Source: Gyrodactylus bullatarudis
Taxonomy: Eukaryota > Platyhelminthes > Monogenea > Gyrodactylidea > Gyrodactylidae
Length of the DNA stretch: 64,000 nucleotides
NCBI GenBank assembly: GCA_012064415.1
Contig: SSNU01000159.1
Coordinates: 119,523-183,522 of the forward strand
Direction of reading: 5' to 3'
A model generated the notes under the pieces. That model was not told where the DNA came from and ran no database searches. It worked only from the letters and a program-made list of their open reading frames with translations. Made by a program: the position numbers and the translations under genes. This document shows positions 46,954 to 59,224 of this stretch, piece after piece; the stretch's first letter is position 1; each line of letters begins with the position of its first letter.

Positions 46954-47798
46954 AAATATGAAGTATACATTCAGAAAGATGGTATAGCTATGGGGTCCCC
47001 ACTAAGTCCAATATTAGCAGACATATTCCTTGGTTACCTAGAAAAAGAACGAATGGACCAGATCATCAACAGATATATAGATATATAAGATATGTAGATG
47101 ATACTTTCATCATAATGAAACCAATGCATCTATCTCAGAATTTCAAAGAGAGATGAATTCAATTCACCCAAATATCAATTATACAAAAGAAGACGAAACA
47201 GACAACGCATTAAGTTTCTCAGATATAAAGCTGACTAGACAACCTGATGGTACTCTCCGGAGAAATATACACAAAAATAATTCAGATACGGGAAAGTATC
47301 TACATTTCGAAAGTTTTTGTCCGAAAAGTTACAAATCAGGTTTAATCATCGGTCTAATCAAGAGAACCAAGAGAATCGTCAGTGAGGAAGAGATATTAAA
47401 TGAGATAAACCGAATAAAAGAAAGACTGAAGGAAAATGGATATCCAGATAACTTTGTTCGAAAATACATTGAGAAGGCCTTAGAAGAAGAAGCTAACCAA
47501 CAAGAAACTCAAAATAAACAGAGTGAATCGAATGTTCAGATTCATGTCAGACTAACATTCAAGGGAGATGGACATAGCCATGATTTGAGAAGAAAACTGA
47601 ACACACTTGTGAATGAAAATTATAATGGCATACAATTGAAGGTTGTATTCAAAACAACAAGTTTGATCAAATTTCAACTTTAAGACAGGCTAGAACCAAA
47701 AGAACAATCAAATCTCGAATCAGTGAAAAATGATCTAAAATTAGTTTTATAATAAAATTGATTAAAACTTAGGTCAATATTAGGATTCTCAGCCATGG

Positions 47799-47850
47799 TC
47801 ATCCAAACGTTTCGACGGTGATTGTCTTCACACGCCTTCTTCAGTGGTAC
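47799..47850 (-). ncRNA. Penelope pLTR hammerhead motif, left copy
   Basis: On the minus strand ACCA-CUGAAGA is followed by a stem II made of GGCG, a bulged U and GUGA with UCACCGUC, then GAAACGUUUGG. CCA/UGG can form stem I, and helix III is minimal (C-G), as in described Penelope hammerheads. Cleavage would follow GUU. Confidence 0.6.
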
Positions 47851-47889
47851 GACAAGTTAATCAAAAACAAAATACTATTTATATACTTT

Positions 47890-48624
47890 NNNNNNNNNNN
47901 NNNNNNNNNNNNNNNNNNNNNNNNNNNNNNNNNNNNNNNNNNNNNNNNNNNNNNNNNNNNNNNNNNNNNNNNNNNNNNNNNNNNNNNNNNNNNNNNNNNN
48001 NNNNNNNNNNNNNNNNNNNNNNNNNNNNNNNNNNNNNNNNNNNNNNNNNNNNNNNNNNNNNNNNNNNNNNNNNNNNNNNNNNNNNNNNNNNNNNNNNNNN
48101 NNNNNNNNNNNNNNNNNNNNNNNNNNNNNNNNNNNNNNNNNNNNNNNNNNNNNNNNNNNNNNNNNNNNNNNNNNNNNNNNNNNNNNNNNNNNNNNNNNNN
48201 NNNNNNNNNNNNNNNNNNNNNNNNNNNNNNNNNNNNNNNNNNNNNNNNNNNNNNNNNNNNNNNNNNNNNNNNNNNNNNNNNNNNNNNNNNNNNNNNNNNN
48301 NNNNNNNNNNNNNNNNNNNNNNNNNNNNNNNNNNNNNNNNNNNNNNNNNNNNNNNNNNNNNNNNNNNNNNNNNNNNNNNNNNNNNNNNNNNNNNNNNNNN
48401 NNNNNNNNNNNNNNNNNNNNNNNNNNNNNNNNNNNNNNNNNNNNNNNNNNNNNNNNNNNNNNNNNNNNNNNNNNNNNNNNNNNNNNNNNNNNNNNNNNNN
48501 NNNNNNNNNNNNNNNNNNNNNNNNNNNNNNNNNNNNNNNNNNNNNNNNNNNNNNNNNNNNNNNNNNNNNNNNNNNNNNNNNNNNNNNNNNNNNNNNNNNN
48601 NNNNNNNNNNNNNNNNNNNNNNNN
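47890..48624. other. Assembly gap (735 N)
   Basis: The bases are unknown. The flanks are reverse complements of one another, so the assembler probably failed in a palindromic repeat; the true size may differ. Frames crossing it are meaningless. Confidence 0.99.
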
Positions 48625-48654
48625 TATAAATAGTATTTTGTTTTTGATTAACTT

Positions 48655-48712
48655 GTCGTACCACTGAAGAAGGCGTGTGAAGACAATCACCGTCGAAACG
48701 TTTGGATGACCA
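48655..48712 (+). ncRNA. Penelope pLTR hammerhead motif, right copy
   Basis: This is the inverted copy of the left motif: CTGAAGA at 48664-48670, GAAACG at 48695-48700. The two copies appear identical over the motif. Confidence 0.6.
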
Positions 48713-49271
48713 TGGCTGAGAATCCTAATATTGACCTAAGTTTTAATAAATTTTATTATACAATCAAATCTCATTTACTGCTTCGAAGTTACCTGTGGTG
48801 CTAAATACATTGGACGAACCAAAAGAAGACTTGCAATCAGAATGCACGAGCATCTCAACAAGAATAGTTTTTCAATCAAAAAACATTTGGATAGATGCGG
48901 TTGTGAGGCAAATGATGAAAATTTCAAAATTTTATTTAAATGCCCAAACGACAATCTAACAGAAGTTAAAATAAGAGAAAAGTTCTTCATAATGGGAGAG
49001 GACCCTAACCTATGTATCCAAAAGAACCATCTTCATGACCTTGGCCCAATTGATTTTTAATTTTTCTTCTCTATACTTAAACAAATCAAGAATGGAGAAG
49101 TTTTTAGGTTTTTCATCAATTGGAAGTTTTGTAAATCTAATCTACTATTTTTCATTAACTATTTATTCATTAAAAACTTTGTAAATATTATTTAATCAAA
49201 CCAGGATTAGAGATTGATAAGACCTGGCGAAATATATATTTCTCTTATAAAATTCTTTTCATAAAAATAAC

Positions 49272-49920
49272 CAATGATAAAACGGAATGAGTTAATAAGA
49301 TGTGGATTAAATCCACTAAATATTCGAAAAAATTAGGAAGAAAATTCAATCTGATCAAAATTAAGCAAATTTTTGGACTTCGAAAATCAAATTTCCAATT
49401 TTTTCAAATCCAAAATTTTTATCGATTTTGATGATTCAAAGCAGTTAAGTGATGATTTTTGGGATCAACATTGCACGAAGAATTCTAATTTGGCCATAGA
49501 GATAGCGAAGATCTTACTGTTACCGAGAAAAAATTAAACTTCCAGATTTTGGATAGCTTGTCTTCGAGATAATCGAAAAATTCAAATGGTTCGATTTCCC
49601 ACAGTAATGACGAATTTCAGTGAATTTCTGCAGATGGATTCAAATTCTTCGTCTAATTTTGATCCCAAAAATGATCACTTAACTGCTTCGAATCATCAAA
49701 ATCAATAAACATTTTGGGTTTAGAAGTTGAAAAAGTGGAAATTTGATCCATTTTCGAGATTCGAAAAACGGTCAGATTGAATTTTTCTCGGAATTTTTTC
49801 TAATACCCACATCTTATAAGCTCATTTCGTTTTAGAATTCAAAATTTTTTTTTCTGTGAATTCGGAGAAAAATATTGAGTTTTCTTGTAAAAATAGTAAA
49901 TTCTCATCAACTAGGTTTAT
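49272..49920. repeat. Family B MITE, right part
   Basis: Continues the copy cut at 46953: AAAACGGAATGAGTTAATAAG, then the full interior, and the inverted terminus TAAATTCTCATCAACTAGG. The interior contains the shared GGTTCGATTTCCC word. Confidence 0.6.
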
Positions 49921-52399
49921 ATTTATTACGACCAAAATTAGACAAGGGAAACTGAACATTACCACTAATTTTCAAAAAACCCAAAAAATTTTATAGATCT
50001 TTGCTTTTTAAAATTTTGATTATGAAAATTTTTTTATTTAAATAGTTTTTCATATCTTGGACTTTGAATGTAAAAGATCAAGACATTTTTAATGAAAATA
50101 TAAATATAAGTGAGCCTTGTATTCTCAATTTAGGAAAATCTTTTTGATATGAATAAAATAATTGAAATCCTTGTAAGAATCATGGGTTTAAAGTTTAATT
50201 TTTCAAATTACTGAGCCGTATTTGGAAAATAAATTTACTCAACCTCTGCAAATTTAGAAGCCAATTACATTCCTTAAGCTTTCCCAGACCTCTCTATGTA
50301 AGTGGTTGTTTACCCTTTGAAAAGATCTAAACCTTGTTGAAATTAGTGCTAATTTTCCTTAAATAGGCCAAGGCCTGTTCAATTTTTTTATGCAAAAATC
50401 ATTCCAAACTTCATATCAATTAGCTTTAATATTCGTTCATTCGTTCTCTCCTAACTTCCTAATGAGTTTAAAATCAAAGAGTATTTTTCAATCAAGTTCG
50501 TTCAAATAAATTTTTTTCAAAGGAGCTTAACAATATCATCTCCTAAATACAATTAATAATCAAAGATTCCTTTCATCTTTTGGAGCTGTATTTGTATCCA
50601 TCTCCTTTATTGAGATAATTTTCAATCAGAATTATTTTCCTTGAAGAAAATTGATGAAGTTATACATTGTACTTTATATAAAGATGTCCTCTATATAATT
50701 GTGAGGAATACCATGAAAATGAGGATTTGTAGAAATGTTTATTATCGTTTCATGATGAAGTATGCAAGTGAGTGGAAAATCTTCTGAAACTCCCTTCTCT
50801 CCTCACTAAGTAACCCAAACTAAAACAAATAATCATGATCAGTATGAGAAAATGGATTTATCATCAAAGGGAGATAAGTGGGAATTGATTCAAGAGAGAT
50901 GCGAAATACATGAAAGATAATAAAAGTTACAGTGGTCCTTGGGTCCTTCATAAAGGGGACACCTCCATTTTTAATTCATAATTATAAGAATCTTACCGAC
51001 AAGAATCCGCTCAAATTTTAATCAACCATTTTTTGGTTTCTGGGTGAAATTTTTCATCCTTCTGATGTATGATCCATTCACAGACCCCCACTCATTCGAG
51101 AACAATGTGTTCCTAAGGTCCTCCTTCATTTCGCCCCACTAACTGAAGGAAATAGTTTAGCTCATCATGGAAATTTAGAAGCAAACTTGATATTTAAGAT
51201 TGAAAAAAGATAAATATGTGAAAAAATGACACTTTAAAAATTCAACTTTTGCATCTATTTGCTTTGATATAACGTAGAACCATTAGCAAATTCTGAGAAA
51301 TCATAAATTTTCATATTGACAAGCTTGAGGACGCTTCAAAAATTTTTGTCACAAAAAAACCCAGAAAATCGAACAGTTTTTCTATTAAGCGTCAATTTTA
51401 AAAGAAATGACTCCACCCCTACACATGTCATATCCATCGACGCAGAATTAAATTTTAATTCACTCGCGAAAAATATTAATCGGACAGCGCTTAAATTTTA
51501 AAGTTCGGAATTTTCGTTTTTTCCATTTATCTCCAGATCTGGCAATAATTGCTTAAAAAAAAGAAAATTTTGTATAAAAACAGGAATAGGCGTATTTTTT
51601 TAAATTCCAAAATAGTAAACGCCTCAAAATTATTCAATTGTCTGCAAGATAAAATAATAAATATTCGGAAAAGTATTTTAATCTAAACATTGTTGAGTAA
51701 AATTTTATTTTTTTGACTCCATATGTCGAATGTCTTCTTGATCGGATATTTTGTTTTATTTTTTTATCCGGATAGGCTATCTCCATATGCCATTGGGAAA
51801 TTGATTTTTAGTTTATTACCATATTATTTTGACCGAATAAAACTACTGTCAAGTCTTGAAATTTTCCAGAGTAAACTCGAATGTTTATTTGATCATCATG
51901 ATCTAAGTAACATGATACCGCAATCATTTAAATATTTCCCCAGCTAGAAGATATGCGTATTGATTAGGCGTTTAACTCAATTATTTCAGTACCTAATTTG
52001 CTAAATTTAATAAAATCTTTTGATGAAGATCTAGAAGTAATTTTTAGAAGCGTGCAATACGAAAAGATTTTATTTGAATCAGTAGAAATATTCATTTCTT
52101 AGAGGATTTTGAAGACGAGTGAATCATGAGACTCTTACACCGGCTTGATATTTATACATACAATAATGAAAAATTAAAAATCCTCTGATTGGACTAATGG
52201 GAATTGAAAGAATATCACAGGGAGGAGGGGTAAGGTTTCACTGGGCTCATTGTCTTTTCTTGAGAAAGGGATCTAGTTGTAACTGCCCGCTACATCTTTT
52301 TCTTTTGACTACTCGTTTTTTAATTGCAAAAGATTTTATGAATAATGCCAATTCAGTGGAACACTGTACTTAAAGTTCCTGAATTTTCTAGAGCATGTA

Positions 52400-52917
52400 A
52401 AGCTAGTTGACATGAAGATGAGAATTTACTTTTTTTACAAAAAACTCAATATTTTTCTTCGGAAAGTCGGGAAAAATATTATTTTTTTATTTCCATAATA
52501 AAATGAGGCGTTAACTTTTGGAAATTGAAAAAAATTCAATTTGACCAAAATTAGGCCGTTTTTCGTATTTTGAAAGTGTACCAAATTTCCACTTTTTCAA
52601 CTTTTGAGCTCAAAAATTTTTATCGATCCCAAAGATTTGAAGAAGTTAAATGCAGATATTCGAGATCATCATTAGACGAAGAACTCGAATTCGGCTGCAG
52701 AAATTCGTCATTTTTGTGGGAAGTAGAAAAATTTGAATTCATTGATTATCACGAAATTTAAAAGTATAACTTTTTCTTGAAAACAGTTGATTTCTTTCTA
52801 CCTTAACGCCTCATTTTATTATGGAAATAAAAAAATAATATTTTTCCCGACTTTCCGAAGAAAAATATTGTGTTTTTTGTAAAAAAAGTAAATTCTCATC
52901 TTCATGTCAACTAGCTT
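52400..52917. mobile_element. Repeat family B MITE, reference copy, TA duplication
   Basis: The 518-bp element starts AAGCTAGTTGACATGAAGATG and ends with the exact inverse. Its inverted arms are about 115 bp (52400-52514 and 52803-52917), nearly identical. TA flanks both sides (52398-52399, 52918-52919). A TA target fits a Tc1/mariner-mobilised MITE. No autonomous partner with these ends is seen in the window. Confidence 0.75.
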
Positions 52918-54322
52918 TAGATTCAACCACAAAAAGAATTTCCCAAAAACGAATATGAGAAAACTTCTAGGGTAAACTTGGGAATCTATGATTTTTGAGA
53001 GCCGAACATCACCGTTAAATTTTAGATAAATTCGAAATTCTATTGATTTTTAACTGAAAATGAGGTGAAGCATTAGAATAGATTCAGCGTGATTGATTTT
53101 CTCGTTTAACTCTGTTCTTTAAAAACATCTTTTCATCACCTCCCACTTTCAATAAGCATTTTCAGCTCAAACTTGGGTAACTCAAAGAATCGAAATTTGA
53201 AAAATGACCATGTTTTTCTTTGAAAAAAATTTTTTTTCCAATGAACACTTTTTTTTAAATTTGCAAATCGATCTGGACCCCTAAAAAAGATGTATGAATT
53301 TTTGATGTAAAAATAGAAAAATGATGTCTCTACTAGAATAGAAAAAATATAACTCCAAATTAAAAATATTTTGAATTTATTTTATAGAAAACATGAAAAT
53401 TAGGAAACCGGAGTAATAATCGGACAATAAGAAATAATTTAAAGAAAAAACTTTTTACAAAATTCTGTAATTTTTTTCTTTTCATTAGAGTAATGCGTTT
53501 CCCTTTTAAACTTTCAAGCAATCGTTTTTCTGATATTTAACACTCTATTTCTATTCATCTGTATTTCTTGATCATTGATATATAACGCTGTAAAAGATAT
53601 ACGAAAAGCTGCAAGAATTTTTTTCATTTCCATAAAGAATCCTGAAGAGTTAATAAAAAAGAAAACAGTTTAGCGCTTTTCAGAAGTCTCCTGTATCGAA
53701 ATATGTAGTCTGGGAAATTTTCAGGATATAAAAAAAATTCTCATCGCCTTACTCTGATCCGAGACGAGAGAGAATCGATTATCAAAATTCCTCCAGATAC
53801 AAATAAGACAAATTGCTTAATTTTTCAATTGCATGCCTTGCACTATGCATCAAAATATATAAGATCATCTTATCAAATTGCTGAATTATTACAATGGGGT
53901 GAACTTGGATGGATTTTTCCAAAACTAATAAAACCAACTATAACGTTGTTCGTTTGCTACCTGAATATGTTTTTTCTGGCTTTTATTGGTATATCTGTAG
54001 AGAAAGAAAGGGGAGAGAAATGTGTAGTATTTCTTGATGAATAAGAATTATAAAAACTATAGTAATTTTTATGGTAATCAGAATTATTAGAGTAATAACT
54101 CTGATAATATAATTCATCAACTGAAGGAAAATTAAAATTAGAATTTAAAAAATTAAGATTACCCTGATAAAAATAGTTTGGACTCAAAGAAGAACTATTT
54201 GGTTCACAATTAATTCTTTTTATTCTTCTGTAGAAAGATAAACAAAATCATAAAAATTTTTAATTTAACTTGGTTTCACATTATTTCTTCCTCCAAAGTT
54301 GCAAAAACGATATAAATCTTGC

Positions 54323-55671
54323 GGGTTAATTCCGAAAATCACCCCAAAGGAAATTTTTTTCCAAAATTCCCCCCAGAAATCACCCCAATGAAAAATCTTT
54401 TTACTTCGAATCAATTATTCTCATTTCAAAATTCCCCTCTCATTGAATAATGTAACTTGAATGATTCAAATTCTTTATGCAACCTACATAAGTTTTAGAA
54501 AGATTGAAAGTGAACTTTCTCCTTATATAGAACCTTTGATGGAAAATACCTTACGCGAATCTAGGTTCTTACACATTTTTTCTATCCTTAAAGAAGATTT
54601 ATTTCTTGTTTCTCAAGATCGAAATAGTGAAATAAGAAGAGTTGTTAGATTCACCAAACTCCAATTTCCTTGTAGTTTGCAAAAATTAATGAATATCCCT
54701 ATTAACATTTTTTCAATACAGAAAATCTAATAAGCATTAACGTCATTCATTGAAGGTGGTCTTTATCGAGTTACACACTAATAGTTTGTATCAGTCAATC
54801 TACAAGAATCAGTCTCTCTCTGTATTTATAAAGGCTATTGTTAAAAATAATAATATTTCTGAATTTATTACTGATAAATGGAGAAATCTTTTCATTCTCT
54901 GACGATTTTCGAGAACTCAATCAAAATCTCGAATAAAAAATGAATGAACAGACTACTGTCAACTCCTGTGGGAGGAAAACTTTTTCAGTTATTTTTATTT
55001 CGTTTCCTGTGTAAATGAAAATTGAAGCAATTCATTTATAAAATATCTCTGAAATAAAACAAAAAACTTATTTATTATTTCCGAGTTAGTACTTTTAAAA
55101 AGTATTCAGTCAAAAATAATATATATAGCCCAAGATAAAGTTGGTTGATATGATTTTTTACGGCTTTTGCATGGTCCTCCACGTTTTATTTGTAACCTTA
55201 AAGTTCCGACTTCTTCAGATATTCGGCGTCACAGAGCATGATCATCTCCGAGTAAGCTACTTTCAAGAAGATAAATTTGTATTCATTTGTGACATACTTT
55301 TCAAGCGAAACTTCTAACTTATTAGCCAGGGCACTAAGATGTCTACAGGGACATCCATTAATTTTTGCAAAACTAAAAGAATATCGGAGTTTGTTGTAAT
55401 TAACAACTCTTCTAATTTCCGTATTTCGATCGTGAGAAAAATAATATAGATCTTCTTTAGGGGGTAGCGAAAATTTGTAAGAACCTAGAATCGCGTAAGT
55501 TTTTTCCATCTAAAGTTCTATGGAGAAAGTTAACTTTTAATCTTTGAATGGAAGTTTAACCGTTCAAAAAACTTATCTGACAATAAATCTGGTAAGAATA
55601 CATGATTTGAGGCCATTTTTTGGGGTGATTATTGAAAAAAATTCCATTGGGGGGATTTTTGGAACTAACCC
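54323..55671. mobile_element. MULE-like element with SWIM-type relic
   Basis: The ends GGGTTAATTCCGAAAATCACCCC and GGGGGGATTTTTGGAACTAACCC are inverted and resemble those of the 9-bp-duplication MITE at 3510-3890. The minus strand (55509-55198) has an open frame with RNTEIRRVVNYNKLRYSF and INGCPCRHLSAL, a C-P-C-R-H pattern like a SWIM zinc finger, a domain found in MULE transposases. A diverged plus-strand copy (54570-54700, RNSEIRRVVRFTKL) faces it, so the element is itself partly palindromic. No clear target duplication is visible. The class is inference. Confidence 0.5.
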
Positions 55672-57572
55672 TTTACCATTGAAAAAAGAAAACATTCTAC
55701 TGGTGATAGATCAGGAAGCGTTACATGAACTCAATTTTAAACTCAAAACTTCCAAAAATATGTGATATTGAAGTCATTAGCAAAGCCTTCACATGAGCAA
55801 AACTGATACCAAGGCTGTTAGATTCTTCAAGTAATATTCTGAGATGTTGGTAATTTATGCTTAGGTTTTTATTGTTATCTAGAATTGATTCTTTCATTAT
55901 TTCTTGCATAATTATAACTTGATAAAGATAACAATTGAAAAAGTATTGAAAAATTATTTTCCAAAAACATGTTTTACATTGATAAAATACTTGGTAATAG
56001 AAATCTTTTTCTTATGTCCACCTGATTTTTCGATCGATTTGTAACTTGTAGAAAATAATTCTAGGGTTTATCTATACCCCTTTTTTACAAGTATAATTTC
56101 AATTCCTTGCCTATTGATATATTGTATCTCTTTACAAACCCTTTTTTACTATTTTCTCTAGGAACGCCTCTTCTTCTCAAGACCAACTTTTGTCAGGTTG
56201 AATTGTTCCAGAATTCTTTTTCTTTTAACAACTTTCTTTTATAATGAGAAATCTAATAAATATTTGTGTTCATGACTATTCTGAGTTCAGTTTTTTTTAA
56301 TAGTAAATTTTCTTATTCATTATTCAACTAGCTTTAGAAGATTAAGTTCAAGTTCTTCTTTCAAAAGAAAGCATAAATAAAACATGTTAATCATTTTAGA
56401 GTTCATAGAGAAGTGTAGTATTCTTTACTTCTACAAATATTAATTTTTGATGGTCTATTCGTACAGACTTCGAAGCATGTCTTTGCTCTCGTAAGATTTA
56501 CTTTTAGTTTTTCAGAATTCAATGAGAAACTCATTGTGAGGATTCAGAAATCAAGTGAATATTTAGTAATAAAGCTTATATTTAGCCGGATATCTTCAGA
56601 CTGTTACACCGGCTTGATATATATTGTAAAATTTTAACAGATAAATGTTCTTTTTCATCCTCTGATTGGTTGGATCAATATTACGAAGGGGAAGGAGGGG
56701 ATCACACTGCTAATCTCCAGGGTCATTATTAGTTTTTCGGCGTTATTTTAAATTTATATTTAAATTATAAAGTTTAATACTTTGGCCCATATGGATATGA
56801 AGTAGTGGTAGTGGAAGATTTCAGATTCCATCATGATACAAAACAATTTTCCTTTTGAAAAATAGAATCCTTTTGCTTTGTTCACCATGATTAGAATAAT
56901 AATTAAATGTCAATCAAGTTTATTTATTAGTATTTCAGCTGATTTTGGTATAGATTTTTAATTTGTCCAGACTTTAAGAAAATGTTTTCTTATCTATAGA
57001 GAATTCCCAATCCAAATAGAATTAATATTAAATGATACATTTAATAAGTAATCCTTACTATTCACCAGTACAGTAACTAAATTAAAAACCTACTACGTAG
57101 AATGACTGAAAAATTAATTAATGGTTTTCTTCTGCCTGTTTGTGAGCAGTAGAATTAAAAATTAGAATTTAGATTTAACTACACACATTAAGAATTTACT
57201 ATTTTCCACAAAAAACTTTGGATAATCACAAAAAAGTATCATTTTAATAATATTGAGTAAGGTCCAGAACACTAAAAGTTTTTTAAAAGATTTAATTAAG
57301 ACTTAATTAAGAATTTTCATAGAAAATAGTTATGCTACCTATAAGTAACACGAATATTCAAAAATATATTGTAACGTAAAATAATATAATGTACACGCTG
57401 AATGTGTATGGGGGTATGGGGGATAGAATTGCGATGGAATAGGATTTACATAAATATTTCATTAAAAACTCAATATCGAATTTTGCTAGTCCAAAGTTTA
57501 AATTCTCTTCACGGTCTTGAAAAATTTTATTTTATTTATTATTTTATTAGTTAGTATAACCTTGAAATATCA

Positions 57573-57788
57573 ATGAAAAATATTCATAGGGTACTGATAA
57601 TATCAGTTGAAAGGTTTATCCAAATTGCATCCGATGCAAGTCTCAATTCATGTAGCTTGCAAAGGCGGAATACTGTTATTCGTGCGACAGTCTCTGCACG
57701 AGAAAAACTCAAAAATGATGCTGTTTTTGAAGATTTTTTGAAATTGAGCAATACCTACAAACTAAATAATGTAAATAACATAGGATAA
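57573..57788 (+). other. Unassigned open frame, faint histone-fold resemblance
   Basis: The 71-residue frame contains SVERFIQIASDASLNSC, RRNTVIRATVSAREKL and AVFEDFLKLSN. The spacing recalls the second half of CHRAC/POLE4-type histone-fold subunits (AxELFVxxIAxxA...RRKT...DFxFL). It lacks the first helix, lies on the coding strand of the Kv4 intron and has no neighbouring exon that I can place. It may be a processed-gene fragment or chance. Confidence 0.25.
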
Positions 57789-58636
57789 CTAGACATCTCT
57801 GAAACTCTCTAATAAGAAGATTTCATTCTTAAAAATGTTTAGCTATTTGATAAAAACAGAAATTATATCCCGAACTGATATTTCTGATGTTTTTAATAAG
57901 AAAACTAATTGATCTAATATTAAAAGACACTTATAACTACTAAAACCAACTTCAGTCACCAGAATAGTGTTTCACAAATGTCAAAATTTTTCTCAGTTTG
58001 AAAAATCGCTCAATTTGAACAAATTTTTCAACTTTTCAAATACAATACTAATCCCTGAATTTTTCTGTAATGCAATACTAACTGTAATGCAATATCAAAA
58101 TTTATCTTTGATGAAATAATATTTTTTAAGAAGAAAGTACTCTTGGACCAATAGTCTTGGTCTTCTCATGTTGTTATCAGATTAACTTGGAAAACAAAAA
58201 ATTCTATGTATTGATATGGAAAGAACGATTCTGATTGGTCAATGTTATGCCAGTATAGTATAATGAGTACATATAAGCTAGTTTGATGTATATTTTACAT
58301 TGTATATGGTGTGAGAGCATACCAAATACAAAATTTCGTCTCATTGGGAAACAAGCACTTTGTATTCATCGTTTTATTTTGTTAAGTTAAGACTCAAAAA
58401 TTGATAAGACTTTATCATGAAAAAAAGACCGATATATATAAGACTTTATTCTTTGATCTGGATCATGAAAAATAATTTTTTATAATTTTAGTAATTCTTG
58501 TAGCCACAGGACCATTTTTAGGTAGGTAATTAATAGGTAATACAAATTGATTGATTTAAAAGATTTGAATAAATTAAATTATAATATTTGGGACCAACAT
58601 TAGACAAAAGTATCGAATTTGGCCAATGAAATTCAA

Positions 58637-59222
58637 AAATTGATATTGTTAAAATTAATCACAACTTCTATCTTCTCAAAGATTCCCTTGAGTCCATGGG
58701 GCTCTATATTAATAGAGATAAATGTAAATTATTACTCCCATGCGGTCTCCCTGCAACCCTCTTGGAGTCGCTTCTACTTCCTGGAGAAATTGTCTCCTTA
58801 ACTTCGGATCTAGGTTTCAGTATTTCAGATGGTCTTAAAATAAATCCACTATCAAAATTATGTAAAATCAATACAAATATATTTTCAATATTCTAAAATT
58901 CTCTAAGCCGCCCTTTTTGAGACTCAAAGCGTATAAAGCTTTTGTTCTGAATAACCTCGACTATATTACCCCCCTGGTGCCTATGTTATCTAACGAGAAA
59001 TCTCTTGAGATTGAACAAATTCAATCTAGGTTTTTATATTTTTTATACACTGACCTTGAATCTTACAATGCTTGTATCTTGTTCTCAGGTCTTAACCCCC
59101 TTTGGATTCGAAGATACGCCAGTCTAGTTAAAAATTTTATCAAGTCAGCAAAAATGTCTGAAAACTCCTACAACCTAAGAAATCTATCTTATTCAAAACA
59201 TTATTTACTATCAGCTTACACC
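58637..59222 (+). pseudogene. 5'-truncated LINE, plus-strand copy
   Basis: Frames give the end of a reverse transcriptase: SLESMGLYINRDKCKLLL, LGFSISDGLKINPL, LNNLDYITPLVP, IEQIQSRFLYFLY and LNPLWIRRYASLVK. It abuts a family B fragment at about 58632 and meets an inverted relative of itself tail to tail near 59222. Confidence 0.8.
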
Positions 59223-59224
59223 AT

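Larger units (their letters stand above)
47717..48759. mobile_element. Inner Penelope-type insertion with inverted terminal pLTRs and a gap
   Basis: The duplication ACAATCAAATCTC flanks it (47704-47716 and 48760-48772). The sequence from about 47747 to 47889 is repeated inverted at 48625-48759, including the hammerhead. The left end (GAATCAGTGAAAAATGATC) also matches the 5' end of the Penelope element at 61.5 kb. Inverted pLTR arrangement is known in Penelope elements. The middle is unknown because of the run of N. Confidence 0.7.
46954..49060 (+). pseudogene. Penelope-like retroelement (outer copy), interrupted
   Basis: The 5'-truncated copy starts inside the reverse-transcriptase domain: YIQKDGIAMGSPLSPILADIF, then a frame break near YVDDTFII, then an open frame 47153-47683 (LSFSDIKLTRQPDGTLRR, the thumb region, and a linker rich in Glu). 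The endonuclease resumes at about 48773: EVTCGAKYIGRTKRRLAIRM, EHL, and EVKIREKFFI up to the stop at 49060. This is the GIY-YIG domain with its Tyr, Arg and Glu. Between the halves lies an inner insertion (47717-48759) flanked by a 13-bp duplication; joining across it restores the frame leading into the GIY-YIG domain. The element is therefore dead twice over: truncated and split. Confidence 0.85.

Noticed and set aside
47818..48690. Frames of 261-271 codons across the N run
   Set aside because: They consist of unknown bases; the identical ends are only the inverted repeat beside the gap.
51723..51947. 74-codon frame (MSNVFLIGYFVLFFYPDRLS) as a gene or exon
   Set aside because: No family match, no neighbouring exon, and composition like the surrounding intron.
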